From: Papio anubis | Lineage: Eukaryota; Chordata; Mammalia; Primates; Cercopithecidae | Direction: 5' to 3' | Assembly: GCF_008728515.1 (NCBI RefSeq) | Contig: NC_044995.1 | Location: 46,703,084 to 46,767,083 of the forward strand | DNA: 64,000 bases | Shown here: positions 51,800 through 63,246 of the stretch, in pieces | Numbering within the stretch: position 1 is the first letter of the stretch | How the letters are laid out: every line of letters starts with the position of its first letter | The notes under the pieces: model-generated | Told to the model about the DNA's origin: nothing | The model's database searches: none | The model's input: the letters and a program-made list of their open reading frames with translations, nothing else | Program-made: the position numbers and the translations under genes

Positions 51800-52034
51800 A
51801 TCCTAAGGTTCCTTCCGTTTTTTTTTTTTTTCTAATGAAAAAATATTTTAAACACTCGGATGAATAGAGAAAAAGACAAAATAGACCCCATCATAGCAAT
51901 GCCAAAGAAAGATGAGACAGATTTATTTATTCCATAAATATTTACTGAGAGGATATTGCGTGTCTGCACTGATTCTGGAGCTGAGCTAGACCAGGGAGCA
52001 AAATAAAACAAAATGGACCCTTAAAAAAACATTT
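51800..52034. other. AT-rich stretch
   Basis: A T tract, then AT-rich sequence with TTCCATAAATATTTACTGAG (51933 on), an L2/MIR-type word. No gene seen. Confidence 0.4.
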
Positions 52035-53216
52035 AAAAATTTCAATAGCTTTTGGAGCACAAGTTGTTTTTGGTGACATGGATGAATTGGATAGTGGTGA
52101 AGCATGAGGTTTTAGTGCACAGATCACCCAAGTACAGTACATTGTACCCAATATGCAGTTTTCTTGCTCTATTGCCCAGGCTGGAGTGCAGTGGCGCTAT
52201 CTCAGCTCACTGTAACCTCCAGCTGCTGGGCTCAAGTGATTCTCCTGCCTCAGCCTCCCAAGTAGCTGTGATTACAGGCACCTGCCACCATGCCTGGCTA
52301 ATTTTGTATTTTGAGTAGAGACAGGGTTTCACCATGTTGGCCAGGCTGGTCTCAAACTCCTGACCTCAGGTGATCCACCCACCTCGGCCTCCCAAAGTAC
52401 TGGGATTACAGGTGTGAGCCACAGTGTCTGGCCCCAGTGTGTAGCTTTTTATCCCTCACTCTCCACTCTCTCCTCATTTCTGAGTTCCACTGTCCATTAT
52501 ACCATTTTATTTATTTATTTTTTTATTTTTTGAGATAAGGTCTTGCTCTGTTGTCCAGGCTGGAGTGCAGTGGTGCAATCATAGCTCACTGCAGGCTTGT
52601 ACTCCTGAGCTCAAGTGACCCTCCCGCCTCAGCCTCCTGAGTAGCTGGGACTAAAGGCAGGTGCCACAACACCCAGCTAATTTTTTTTTTTTTTTTGAGA
52701 TGGAGTCTTGCTCTATTGCCCAGGCTAGAGTGCAGTAGCATGATCTCAGTTCACTGCAAGCTCCACCTCCCGGGTTCACACCATTCTCCTGCCTCAGCCT
52801 CCCAAGTAGCTGGGACTACAGGTGCCCGCCACCACGCCAATTTTTTTGAACTTTTAGTAGAGACGGGGTTTCACCATGTTAGCCAGAATGGTCTCGATCT
52901 CCTGATTTCGGAATCCACCTGCCTCGGCCTCCCAAAGTGCTGGGATTACAGGTGTAAGCCACCATGCCTGGCCTAATTTTTTTTTTTTAGATGTGGGATC
53001 TTGCTACATTACCCAGGCTGGTCTCAAACTCCTGAGTTCAAATGGTCCTCCCTCCTCCTCCCAAAGTGCTGCGATTCCAGGTGTGAGTCACTGTGTCCCA
53101 CCCATTATATTACTCTGTATGCCTTTGCAAACCCATAGCTTAGCTCCCACTTATAAGTGAGAATACACAGTATTTGGTTTTTCATTACTGAGTTACTTCA
53201 CTGAGAACACTGGTCT
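52035..53216 (-). repeat. L1 3' end, minus, split by Alus
   Basis: L1 pieces at 52035-52160 (ATCACCCAAGTACAGTAC), 52432-52502 and 53097-53216 (TTAGCTCCCACTTATAAGTG) are collinear. They are split by a minus Alu (52161-52431) and by a minus Alu (52503-52680 and 52976-53096) that itself contains a minus AluY (52681-52975). Confidence 0.75.
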
Positions 53217-53632
53217 CGGCTGGGTGTGGTAGCTCACGCCTGTAATCCCAGCACTTTGGGAGGCCGAGGCGGGTGGATAACAAGGTCAGGAGTTCGAGAC
53301 CACCCTGGCCAACATGGTGAAACCCCATCTCTACTAAAAATACAAAAATCAGCTGTGCATGGTGGCACGTGCCTGTAATCACAGCACTTTGGGAGGCCGA
53401 GGCAGGCAGATCACAAGATCAAGAGATCAAGACCACCCTGGCCAACATGGTGAAACCCTGTCTCTACTAAAAATACAAAAATTAGCTGGGCATGGTGGTG
53501 CGTGCCTGCAGTCGCAGCTACTCAGGAGGTTGAAACAGGATAATTGCTTGAACCTGGGAGGCAGAGGTTGTAGTGAGCCAAGATCACGCCACTCCACTTC
53601 AGCCTGGGCCACAGAGCGAGACTCCATCTCAA

Positions 53633-53665
<33 letters not shown>

Positions 53666-53680
53666 GGAAAGAGAAGAGGA
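53217..53680 (+). repeat. Fused plus-strand Alus
   Basis: An Alu left arm (53217-53356) passes directly into the head of a second full Alu (53357-53680) through the hybrid AATCAGCTGTGCATGGTGG. Confidence 0.75.
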
Positions 53681-54404
53681 GTAAGTGTATTAGTTAGCTA
53701 AATATCACAGGTTGAGTGGCTTAAACACAGAAAGTTATTTTTCCACATTTCTGGAGCCTAGAAGTTCAAGATCAAGATATGGGCAGAATGATCTGAGTAT
53801 GGTAGGGCACGCCTGCAGTCCCACCTTCTTGAGAGGCTGATATGAGAAGATTGCTTGAGTCCAGGAGGTCGAGACTAGTGTGGGCAATGCAGCGAGACCC
53901 TGTCTGTATGAAAAAATTTAAAAAGTTAGCCAGGTACAGTGATGTACAGCTGTGATCCCAGTTCTTTGAGAGGCTGAGGTGGGAGGATCTTGACCTAAGG
54001 AGATCGAGGCTGCAGTGAGCTATGATTGCACCACTGCACTCCAGCCCGGGTGACAGAGCAAGACTCTGACTTAAAAAAAAGAAAGAGGGGGGAGGGGGGA
54101 GGGATGGTGTTGGGAGTTATAACTGATGTAAATGACGAGTTGATGGGTGCTGACGAGTTGATGGGTGTGCAGCACACCAACATGGCACATGTATACATAT
54201 GTAACAAACCTGCACGTTGTGCACATGTACCCTAGAACTTAAAGTATAATAATAATTAAAAAAAAAAAAGAAAGATATGGGCAAGATTGATTTATCTTGA
54301 GGCCTCTCTCCTTGGCTTCGGCAAATGGCTACTTTCCCAGTGGAGCCCTGCCCCAAATTCCTGACCTACAGAATCCATAACATATAAGAAAATGATTTAA
54401 AAAA
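53681..54404. repeat. MLT1-type LTR interrupted by an Alu and a short L1PA 3' end
   Basis: LTR words GTGTATTAGTTAGCTA, GAAGTTCAAGATCAAGATAT and TTGAGGCCTCTCTCCTTGG frame a plus AluJ (53788-54087) and a 5'-truncated L1PA 3' end on the plus strand (54088-54271, CATGTATACATATGTAACAA). AAGATATGGGCA repeats on both sides. Confidence 0.7.
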
Positions 54405-54690
54405 AAAAAGACAGGGTCTGTCTCTGTTGCCCAGGCTGGAGTGCAGTGGTGCAATCTCAGCTCAGTGCAACCTCTGCCTCCTGGGTTCAAGCGATTCTCC
54501 CACCTCAGCCTTCCAAGTACCTGGGACTACAGGCCTGTGCCACCATGCCCAGCTAATTTTTGTATTTTTGTGTAGAGACAGTGTTTCACTGTGTTGCCCA
54601 GGCTGGTCTCGAACTCCTGAGCTCAAGCAATCCGCCCACATCGGCCTCCCAAAGTGTTGGGATTACAGGCGTGAGCCACTCCACCCAGCC
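54405..54690 (-). repeat. Alu, minus strand
   Basis: AAAAAGACAGGGTCTGTCTC to CACTCCACCCAGCC. Confidence 0.8.
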
Positions 54691-55276
54691 ATGATGATCG
54701 TTCTAAGCCTGAACATTTTGAGGTCATCTGTGGTTCAGTAATAGTAACTGGAATCGTGCCACGTGCTAGCTGGTAGCTTTAATTTGCCTGTCTATAATTA
54801 CTAACCAAATCACACAGTTCCCCAAGAGTTTGTTTACAATGTCTGTTTCCTCTCCGGGGAACTGTCTGTTCATTGGGAAAATATGACATGGTTTAGTTTC
54901 TAAGAAACAGTCTCAGTGTGTCTCCCACTCCCTGAAGGGACTAGATAGATTTATATAATGTAGCACAGCCTGAAGGCATTAGTATGTATCTTTGTTTCAT
55001 TTCTTCATTCATTTATACATTCAGCCACATTTATTTATATTCTTAGCACCTGCTATGTGCTGGGCTGTGTGCTGGATCCTGGTTATATAGCAGTAAACAA
55101 GCAGATGTTCTCAAGAGCCCAGAGTCTGATGGGAGGAGAATAACTCAAGTTAGACTGTGTGGCTGGGGATGCGGGAGCTGGAGAATGAATGAATTGTATC
55201 TGGCTGGAGAGGGAAGGAGGAAGCTGGGAGATACTTCATGGACGAGGCTAGTCTTTGAATATGGACATATGGACTG
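54691..55276. other. Single-copy stretch with L2-type words
   Basis: GCACCTGCTATGTGCTGGGC (55045 on) and GTAAACAAGCAGATGTTCTC mark an L2. No exon found. Confidence 0.5.
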
Positions 55277-55578
55277 GGATTTTTTTTTTTTTTTTTTGAG
55301 ATGAAGTATTGCTCTGTCACCCAGGCTGGAGTGCAGTGGCGCGATCTTGGCTCACTGCAAGCTCCATCTCCCAGGTTCACGCCATTCTCCAGCCTCAGCC
55401 TCCCGAGTAGCTGGGACTACAGGCGTCCGCCACCATGCCCGGCTAATTTTTTATATTTTTAGTAGAGACGAGGTTTCACCGTGTTAGCCAGGATGGTTTC
55501 GATCTCCTGCCTCGTAATCCGCCCACCTCAGCCTCCCAAAGTGCTGAGATTACAGGCGTGAGCCAGCACGCCCAGCCT
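55277..55578 (-). repeat. AluY, minus strand
   Basis: TTTGAGATGAAGTATTGCTC to GCCAGCACGCCCAGCC, flanked by GGACTGGGATT/GGACAGGGATT-like repeats. Confidence 0.8.
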
Positions 55579-56040
55579 GGACAGGGATTTTTTTTTGTAG
55601 GTAGAGATTTGGAAGAAAGAAATGCTCCAGAGTGCTCTAGATACGTAAGTTGACTTAACAAACAACCTCAAGGTTAGTGACATAAACAACAACCTCTTAT
55701 TATTACTTGTCATGGTTCTGAGAGTGGACTCTGCTAGACAGTTCTCACTGGGGGCGGTTCTTATGTGGTTCAAGTCGTAAGGAGGCTGAGGTTGGAGTCA
55801 TCTTGAAGGACCTCAACTGGGACTGCCGGTGGGAACTCCTCATTGTAGCTTGAGCTTCCTTACAAGATGGCTGCTGGGTCCCAGGAGCACGCACCCAGAG
55901 AGAGAAACAGGCAGCAGCTGTATAGTATCACCTCTTATTACGCAGCCTCAGAAGTCACAGGGTCACTTCTGCCACATCGTATTTGCCAAATCTAGCCCAC
56001 TTTCAAGGGAGAGAATCGGATCTTCACAATAAAACAGATG
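55579..56040. repeat. Ancient transposon remnant, family uncertain
   Basis: TTACTTGTCATGGTTCTGAG, GATGGCTGCTGGGTCCCAGG and GTCACTTCTGCCACATCGTA occur in the order of a known old LTR/DNA repeat consensus I cannot name with confidence. Confidence 0.45.
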
Positions 56041-56839
56041 TTTGTGGATTTTATTATTGTTATTATTATTATTATTAATTTTATTTTTTTGAGATGGAGT
56101 CTTGCTCTGTCGCCGAGGTTGGAGTGCAGTGGCACGATCTCAGCTCACTGCAACCTCCGCCTCCCTGATTCAAGTGATTCTCCTGCCTCAGCCTCCCAAG
56201 TAGCTGGGACTACAGGCGCCGCCACCACGCCTGGCTAATTTTTTGTATTTTTAGTAGAGACGGGGTTTCACCGCGTTAGCCAGGATGGTCTTGATCTACT
56301 GACCTCGTGATCCACCCACCTTGGCCTCCCAAAGTGCTGGGATTACAGGTGTGAGTCACCGCACCCAGCCTAATTTCAGTTTCTGAAAGATTGTTACTAG
56401 GATATAGAAATATAATTAATGTTTTATATTGTTCTTGGAGCCTGCAACCTTTTGTAGATTCTGTAAGATTTTCTACATAGACAACCCACAGGACCCATGA
56501 GTAAACATAGTTTTACTTCTTTGCAATGTGGATGCCTTTACTTTTTGTTTTTTCCTTTTTCTTTTTTTTTGAGACGGAGTCTCGCTCTGTCACCCAGGCT
56601 GGAGTGCAGTGGTGGGATCTCGGCTCACTGCAAGCTCCGCCTCCCGGGTTCACGCCATTCTCCTGCCTCAGCCTCCCTAGTCGCTGGGACTACCGTGTAC
56701 AGTTAATTTTTTTGTATTTTTAGTAGAGACGGGGTTTCAACGTGTTAGCCAGGATGGTCTCGATCTCCTGACCTTGTGATCCTCCCGCCTCGGCCTCCCA
56801 AAGTGCTGGGATTACAGGCGTGAGCCACCATGCCAGGCC
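56041..56839 (-). repeat. Two minus-strand Alus
   Basis: A (TTA)n tail and Alu at 56052-56370; single-copy 56371-56558; an Alu at 56559-56839 with a 30-base deletion around CCGTGTACAG. Confidence 0.8.
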
Positions 56840-57577
56840 TATTTTTTGTTTTTTTCTTATGCTCTGGCTAGAACTTCCAATACAATATTGAATAGAAGTG
56901 GTGGCTGGGCGCGGTGGCTCTTGCCTGTAATTCCAGCACTTTGGGAGGCTGAGACAGGTGAATCACCTGAAGTCAGGAGCTTGAGACCAGCCTGGCCAAC
57001 ATGGTAAAACCTCGTCTCTACTAAAATACAAAACGTAGCCAGGCGTGGTGGTGGGCACCTGTAACCCCAGCTACTCGGGAGCCTGAGGCATGAGAATCAC
57101 TTGAACCCAGGAGGCGGAGGTTGCAGTGAGCCCAGATAGCGCCACTGCATTTCAGTCTGGGGTGACAGAGTGAGACTTTGTCTCAAAAAAGAAAAAAGAA
57201 AAAAAGAAAAGGAAAAAAATATGAGAGTCGGCTGGACACAGTGGCTCTGTTATCCCAGCACTTTGGAAAACTGAGGCGGGTGGATCACTTGAGGCCAGGA
57301 GTTTGAGATCAGCCTGACCAACATGTCGAAACCTTGTCTCTACTAAAATTACCCGCCAATAATTAGCCAGGTGTGGTGGCGCACACCTGTAATTTCAGCT
57401 ACATGGGAGGCTGGGACATGATAATTGCTTGAACCCAGGAGGTGGAGGTTGCAGTGAGCTGAGATCACACCCCTGCACTCCAGCCTGGGGGACAGAGCTG
57501 GACGTCTCTGTCTTAGTCCCATTCTAGGGGGAAAGCATTCAGTCTTGTACCCTTAAGTGTGCTGTTAGCTGTAGAGT
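56840..57577 (-). repeat. L1 ORF2-region remnant (minus) with two Alus
   Basis: CTCTGGCTAGAACTTCCAATAC (56861 on) and GAAAGCATTCAGTCTTGTACC (57532 on) are antisense L1 ORF2 words. They are separated by two plus Alus (56903-57228 and 57230-57515). The remnant has no open frame. Confidence 0.6.
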
Positions 57578-57916
57578 TTTTTTGTCTTGTTTTGTTTTGC
57601 TTGTTTGTTTTGTTGCTGTTATTTTGTGACAGGGGCTTGTTCTGTCACCCAGGCTGGAGTGCAGTGGCACAGTCATGGCTCACTGCAGCCTCCTGCTCCA
57701 GGGCTCAAGCAATCCTCCTTCCTCAGCCTCCCAAGTAGGACAACAGGCATGTGCCACCACACCCAACTAATTTTTTATTCATTTACTTATTGGTGAGACA
57801 TGGTCTTGCCATGTTGCCCAGGCTGATCTTGAACTCCTGGCCTCAAGCAATCATCCCTCCTTGGGTTCCCAAAGTGCTGGGATTACAGGCGTGACCCACT
57901 GCTCCCTTTTTGGCTG

Positions 57917-57947
<31 letters not shown>

Positions 57948-58231
57948 CGAGACAGAGTTTCACTCTTGTTGCCCAGGCTGGAGTGCAATAACACAATCTC
58001 AGCTGACTACAACCTCCACCTCCCAGATTCAAGCCATTCTCCTGCCTCAGCCTCTCAAGTAGCTGGGATTACAGTCACGTGCCATCATACCTGGCTAGTT
58101 TTTCTATTTTTAGTAGAGATGGTGTTTCACCATGTTGGCCAGGCTGATCTCAAACTCTTGGCCTCAAGTGATCCGCCTGCCTCAGCCTTCCAAAGTGCTG
58201 GGATTACAGGCGTAAGCCACTGTGCCAGGCC
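57578..58231 (-). repeat. Two minus-strand Alus
   Basis: 57578-57905 and 57921-58231. A short TTTTTGGCTGTAGC between them repeats the GCTGTAGAG before the first. Confidence 0.8.
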
Positions 58232-58928
58232 CGGCATATGCTATGTCTGTCCATTCATCTCTTCCTTACCAGCGTGGGGCAGGGCCAGAGGTCCTCCTGT
58301 CTGCCAGGCCACAGAGAAGGAGCGCTGCCCACTGCCCGGCTGCCCGCTCTGGTCTTGGGCTGAGCCACAGCTGGATTCCTGCGATTTGGAATGACAGGAA
58401 TAGAGATTCCAGAACCAGATGTGGGTCGGGGGAGGAGACTCCACCATCTTGCTCTGATGCTGCCGGCTTGTTGTCATGGAAACCAAAGCCACTCTCTTAG
58501 GAAGGACCCATTAAGGTGCAGGAAATAATCAAGGTTCTCTCTGGCAGCCCCCTGCCCTCCCTGGTGGGAGACAACCATCGTTTGAGCCCTTGAATATTGC
58601 AGCGTTTTAGTTCTGCCCTCGTCCCTCACTTGCCTCCCTACAAAAAACTTCTCCAAAACATACGCAAGGGAGCCAGGCAGGCGTCAGAGAAGACCCTCAA
58701 GGTTTCTGAACTGACTCCTCCCCAAGCCTGAGTCTTCAGTTCCAGCCCTAGCTGGGGATGATTCGCTGGGTGACCGCCACAAGCTCCTGTCTGCGTCTTG
58801 GCATCCTTTCCTGGGAAAATGACCGAGAGATACATTATAATTGCCACATTGTCTCTGAATACCAAACTGTTAGAGGGGTGGAAGGTAGGGGTTCAACTTG
58901 CAGACTGTGCATCAAACTGCCTGGATTG
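58232..58928. other. Alu-free island with RFX X-box
   Basis: About 700 bases of single-copy DNA, one of the longer Alu-free stretches on the right side. It holds GTTGTCATGGAAACC at 58470-58484 and CCACCATCTTG at 58441-58451. A duplicated segment begins at about 58830. No recognised exon. Confidence 0.5.
58470..58484 (+). promoter_or_regulatory. RFX X-box
   Basis: GTTGTCATGGAAACC matches the palindromic X-box bound by RFX factors, with one substitution in the left arm. Confidence 0.5.
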
Positions 58929-59318
58929 GGCTGGGCATGGTGGTTCACGCCCATAATCCCAGAACTTTGGGAGGCCAAGGCAGGCAGATCACTTGAAGTC
59001 AGGAGTTCAAGACCAGCCTGGTCAACATGGTGAAACCTCGTCTCTACTAAAAATACAAAAATTAGCTGAGCGTGGTGACGGGTACCTGTAATCCCAGCTA
59101 CTCGGGAGGCTGAGGCAGGATAATCGCTTGAATCCGGATGGCAGAAGTTGCAGTGGGCTGAGATTACACCATTGCACTCCAGCCTGGGTGACAGAGTGAG
59201 ACTCCATCTTTAAAAAAATTATAATAATTGCTACATTGTCTCTGAATACTAAACCGTTAGAGGGGTAGAAGGTAGGGGTTCAACTTGCAGACCCTAGATG
59301 AAACTGCCTGGATTGGAA
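58830..59318 (+). repeat. ~100-bp direct duplication around an Alu
   Basis: Copies at about 58831-58929 and 59219-59317 share ACATTGTCTCTGAATAC, GAGGGGTGGAAGG/GAGGGGTAGAAGG and ACTGCCTGGATTGG. They are separated by a plus Alu (58929-59215). They are far too long to be a target-site duplication. Confidence 0.85.
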
Positions 59319-59470
59319 TCCTGGCTACACCACCAGCAGCTGTGCAACCTCGAGCAACTTGCTTGACCTCTCTGGGCCTCAGTTTCCTCTCCTGCAAAAC
59401 GGGGTGCAATAAGACTACCAATCTCGCAGGAGATCATGTGTCTAAAGCCATCAAAACAGTGTCTGAATAA
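59290..59470 (+). repeat. MIR
   Basis: CTGGATTGGAATCCTGGCTA, CTTGACCTCTCTGGGCCTCAG and TTTCCTCTCCTGCAAAACGG in MIR order. Confidence 0.8.
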
Positions 59471-59718
59471 GGAAAATGTGGTATATCCATGCAACGGAAA
59501 TATGACTCAGCCATGAAAAGCAATGAGGCTCTAACACAGGCTACAGCAAGAACCTCGAGGACGTCAGGCTCAGGTGAGAGAAGCCAGACACAAAAGGCTA
59601 CACAGTGTGTGATCCCATTTCTATGACATGTCCAGAACAGGCCAATCCAGAGAGACAGAAATCAGATAAATAGCTGCCAGGGGCTGGAGTGTGGGAAGAA
59701 GAATGAGGAGTAACTGCT
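59471..59718 (+). repeat. L1M 3' region, plus strand
   Basis: ATGTGGTATATCCATGCAAC, GACTCAGCCATGAAAAGCAA and GAGAGAAGCCAGACACAAAA are L1M words on the plus strand. Confidence 0.75.
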
Positions 59719-61600
59719 TTTTTTTTTTTTTTTTTTTTTTTGAAGCAGAGTCTCGCTGTTGCTCAGGCTGGGGTGCAGGGGCACAATCTTGGCTCACTGT
59801 AATCTCTGCCTTCTTGGTTCAAGCAATCCTCCCACCGCAGCCTCTCAAGTAGCTGGGATTACAGGTGTGTGCCACCACGCTTGGCTAATTTTTTTTTTTT
59901 TTTTTTTTTCTTTTGAGATGGAGTCTTGCTCTGTCGCCCAGGCTGGAGTGCAGTGGCGCCGTCTCAGCTCACTGCAAGCTCTGTCTCCTGGGTTTACGCC
60001 ATTCTTCTGCCTCAGTCTCCGCAGCAGCTGGGACCACAGGCGTCTGCCACCATGCCCGGCTAATTTTTTATATTTTTAATAGAGACAAGGTTTCATCGGC
60101 CTCCCAAAGTGCTGGGATTACGGGCATGAGCCACCGCACCTGGCCTTAATTTTTGTATTTTTAATAGATCCAGGTTTCACTATGTTGGCCAGGCTGGTCT
60201 CAAACTCCTGACCTCAGGTGATCCACCCGCTTTGGCCTCCCAAAGTGCTGGGATTACAGGCATGAGCCACCATGCCCAGCCTCCTCTTTCTTTTTTAAGA
60301 GAGGGTTGTGAGCAACATAGTAAGACTCAAACTGGTCTCAAACTCCTGGCCTCAAGCCATCTTCCCACCTCAGCCTCCTGGGCAACTGGGATGACAGGAC
60401 ATGAGACATTGCACCTGGCTAACCTGTGGATTCTGACACTTAACTCTGGGTGATTATAATCATAATTTAATTGCTCTATGGCCGGAGTAGAAGGGGATCT
60501 CTCTCACTTTTTTTTTTTCTGAGATGGAGTCTTGCTCTATCGCCCAGGCTGGAGTGCAGTGGTGCGATCTCAGCTCAGTGCAACCTCTGCCTCCTGGGTT
60601 CAAGCAATTCTCCTGCCTCAGCCTCCCGAGTAGCTGGGACTACAGGCTCACACCACCACAGCCAGCTCATTTTTTTTTTTTTTTTTTGCATTTTTAGTAG
60701 AGACGGGGTTTCACCGTGTTAGCCAGGATGGTCTCAATCTCTTGACCTAGTGATCTGCCCGCCTCGGCCTCCCAAAGTGTGCTGGGATTATAGGCGTGAG
60801 CCATCACACCTGGCTTTTTAATTTTTTTTTTTTTTGAGTTGGGGTCTCACTCTGTCACCCAGGCTGGAGTGCAGTGGTGCGATCTTGGCTCACTGCAACC
60901 TCTGCCTCCCAAGCTCAGGCGATCCTCTCACCTCAGCCTCCTTAGAAGCTGGGACTACAGGCTTGTGACATCATGTTCAACAATTTTTGTTTTGTTTTGT
61001 TTTGTTTTTGTATGTTTGGTAAAGACAGGGTTTCACCATGTTGGCCAGGTTGGTCCTGAACTCCTGAGCTCAAGCAATCCACCTGCCTTGGCCTTCCAAA
61101 GTGCTGGGATTACAGGCATGAGCCATCGTGCCCAGCCTCTCTCACATATTTTTATTTTTTATTTTTTTTGAGACAAGACTCTTGCTCTGTCACCCAGGCT
61201 GGAGTGCCGTGGTGTGATCTTGGCTCACTGCAAGCTCCACCTCCCGGGTTCACGCCATTCTCCTGCCTCAGCCTCTCGAGTAGCTGGGACTACAGGCGCC
61301 CGCTACCACGCCCGGCTATTTTTTGTATTTTTAGTAGAGACGGGGTTTCATCGTGTTAGCCAGGATGGTCTTGATCTCCTGACATCGTGATCTGCCTGCC
61401 TCGGCCTCCCAAAGTGCTGGGATTACAGGCATGAGCCACTGCACGCGGCCTCTCATATTTTTTTTAAGAGAGTCATGCTCTGTTGCTCACGTTGGAGTGT
61501 AGGGGGGCGATCATAGCTCAGTGTAGCCTCTGACTCCTGTGCTCAAGCAATTCTCCTCCTAAGTGGCTGTGACTACAATGTGCACCACTGCACCCAGCTG
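59719..61600 (-). repeat. Continuous minus-strand Alu block
   Basis: Outer Alu 59719-59885 and 60146-60283 with a nested, internally deleted AluY 59886-60145; decayed fragment 60300-60420; Alus 60509-60816, 60817-61136 and 61145-61450; fragment 61456-61600. CTCTCAC-type target words recur between members. Confidence 0.8.
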
Positions 61601-61815
61601 CCACTTTTTTTTCCAACAAGACAACAGCACGAAATGAAGTATAATGTGTTCTTCCGTCAAGTTAACCAGCCATAACAGCAAAGCCCAGGAGGTCAGGGAT
61701 GGAAACTCATTCACCTTTTTTAGTTTCTAAAGCCATTGGGTAGGCAGCTGCAAGTTGGGTCCTTGGGTGTGGCTGGGAGAAGGGAACAGGGCCTCAAGGG
61801 TGATGGATCATCTTT
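61601..61815. other. Short single-copy stretch
   Basis: No recognised repeat or exon. Confidence 0.35.
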
Positions 61816-62100
61816 TTTTTTTTTTTTTTTTTTGAGACTGAGGTCTCACTCTGTCGCCTTAGGCTGAGTGCAGGCCGGATCTCAGCTCACTGCAAGCTCC
61901 ACCTCCCGGTTCACGCCATTCTCCTGCCTCAGCCTCCTAGCTGGGACTACAGGTGCCTGCCACTGCCTGGCTAGTTTTTTGTATTTTTTAGTAGACGGGT
62001 TTCACCGTGTTAGCCAGGATGACCCTGATCTCCTGACCTCGTGATCCCTGCCCGCCTCCCAAAGTGCTGGGATTACAGGCGTGAGCCACCGCGCCCGGCC
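61816..62100 (-). mobile_element. AluYR insertion, indel-rich
   Basis: Minus AluYR flanked by GATGGATCATCTTT (61802-61815) and GATGGCTCATCTTT (62101-62114), with many small losses inside (GGCTGAGTGCAGGCCGG, TAGTAGACGGGTTTC). Confidence 0.8.
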
Positions 62101-62335
62101 GATGGCTCATCTTTACGGGGTGTGTGGCCTCCAGGATTCTGTGTCTGATGAAGGTGATGGGTTCAGGCACAAGCATTTATACCCGAAGTGAATACTGATG
62201 CTAGCGCTGAGCTAGGCATGTGTGTGAGGAGGAGGAGGGTACGAAGATGAAACTGCCAGGAAAAACTGAGGGCTCCCAGGGCTCTTTGGGGGGAAATAAA
62301 AGGTGAGTGTGGCTTTAATAAGAATCAATAAGGGC
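62101..62335. other. Single-copy stretch
   Basis: Contains GGGGGGAAATAAAAGG at 62288 and no recognised feature. Confidence 0.35.
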
Positions 62336-62618
62336 CGACTGGGTGCGGTGGCTCACGTCTATAATCCCAGCACTTTGGGAGGCCGAGGTGAGCAGATCAC
62401 CTGAGGTCTGGAGTTCACGAGCAGCCTGACCAACATAGAGAAACCCTGTCTCTATTGGGTGTACCAAATTAATCATGTGGTGGTGGACACCTTTAATCCC
62501 AGCCACCAAGGGGCCGAGGCAGGAGAATCGCTTGAACCCGGGAGGTGGAGGCTGTGGTGAGCTGAGACTGCTGCCACAGCACTCCAGCTTGGGGGGTAAC
62601 CAAGAGCAAAACTCTGTC

Positions 62619-62625
<7 letters not shown>
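62336..62625 (+). repeat. Alu with polypurine tail
   Basis: CTGGGTGCGGTGGCTCACG to AACTCTGTCAGAAAG. The A tail has evolved into a purine microsatellite. Confidence 0.8.
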
Positions 62626-62669
<44 letters not shown>

Positions 62670-62719
62670 AAGAGGGAAGGAGGGAGGGAGGGAGGGAAGG
62701 AAGGGAGGGAGGGAGGGAG
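62622..62719 (+). repeat. (GAAA)(GA)n(GGGA)n polypurine tract
   Basis: About 98 uninterrupted purines: GAAA units, then about twenty GA units, then GGGA/GGAA units. A mirror-like polypurine tract can form triplex (H-) DNA. Confidence 0.9.
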
Positions 62720-62731
62720 TAGGGCGATGGG

Positions 62732-63246
62732 TGGGCCAGGCACAGTGGCTCGTGCCTGTAATCCCAGCACCTGTGCCGGAGTGACCTGAGGTTAGGAGTT
62801 CAAGACCATCCAGCAAAACGGCAGGACCCCCACGTCTACTAAAAATACAAAAATTAGCTGGGTGTGGTGGTGCATGCCTATAATCCCAGCTGCTCGAGAG
62901 GCTGAGCCAAGAGAATCGCTTGAAACCAGGAGGCAGAGGTTGCAGTGAACCGATGGTGCCACTGCACTCCAGCCTCGGCAACAGAGCGAGGCTCTGAAAA
63001 AAAATTAGGCCGGTGCGGTGACTCATGCCTGTAATCCCAGCACTTTGGGAGGCTGAGGCGGGTGGATCACTTGAGGTCAGGAGTTCAAGACCAGCCTGGC
63101 CAACATGGTGAAACTCCATCTCTACTAAAAATATAAAATTAAAAATAAAAAATATAAAAATTAGCTGGGTGTGGTGGCACACGTCTGTGGTCCTGTGCAA
63201 GTGATCCACCCGCCTTGGCCTCCCAAAGTGGTCACCACTCCCGACC
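62732..63246. repeat. Two plus Alus and a minus Alu scrap
   Basis: Alus at 62732-63005 and 63006-63196 (truncated in the right arm), then a switch into a minus-strand Alu fragment (63197-63246, AAGTGATCCACCCGCCTTGG). Confidence 0.7.
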
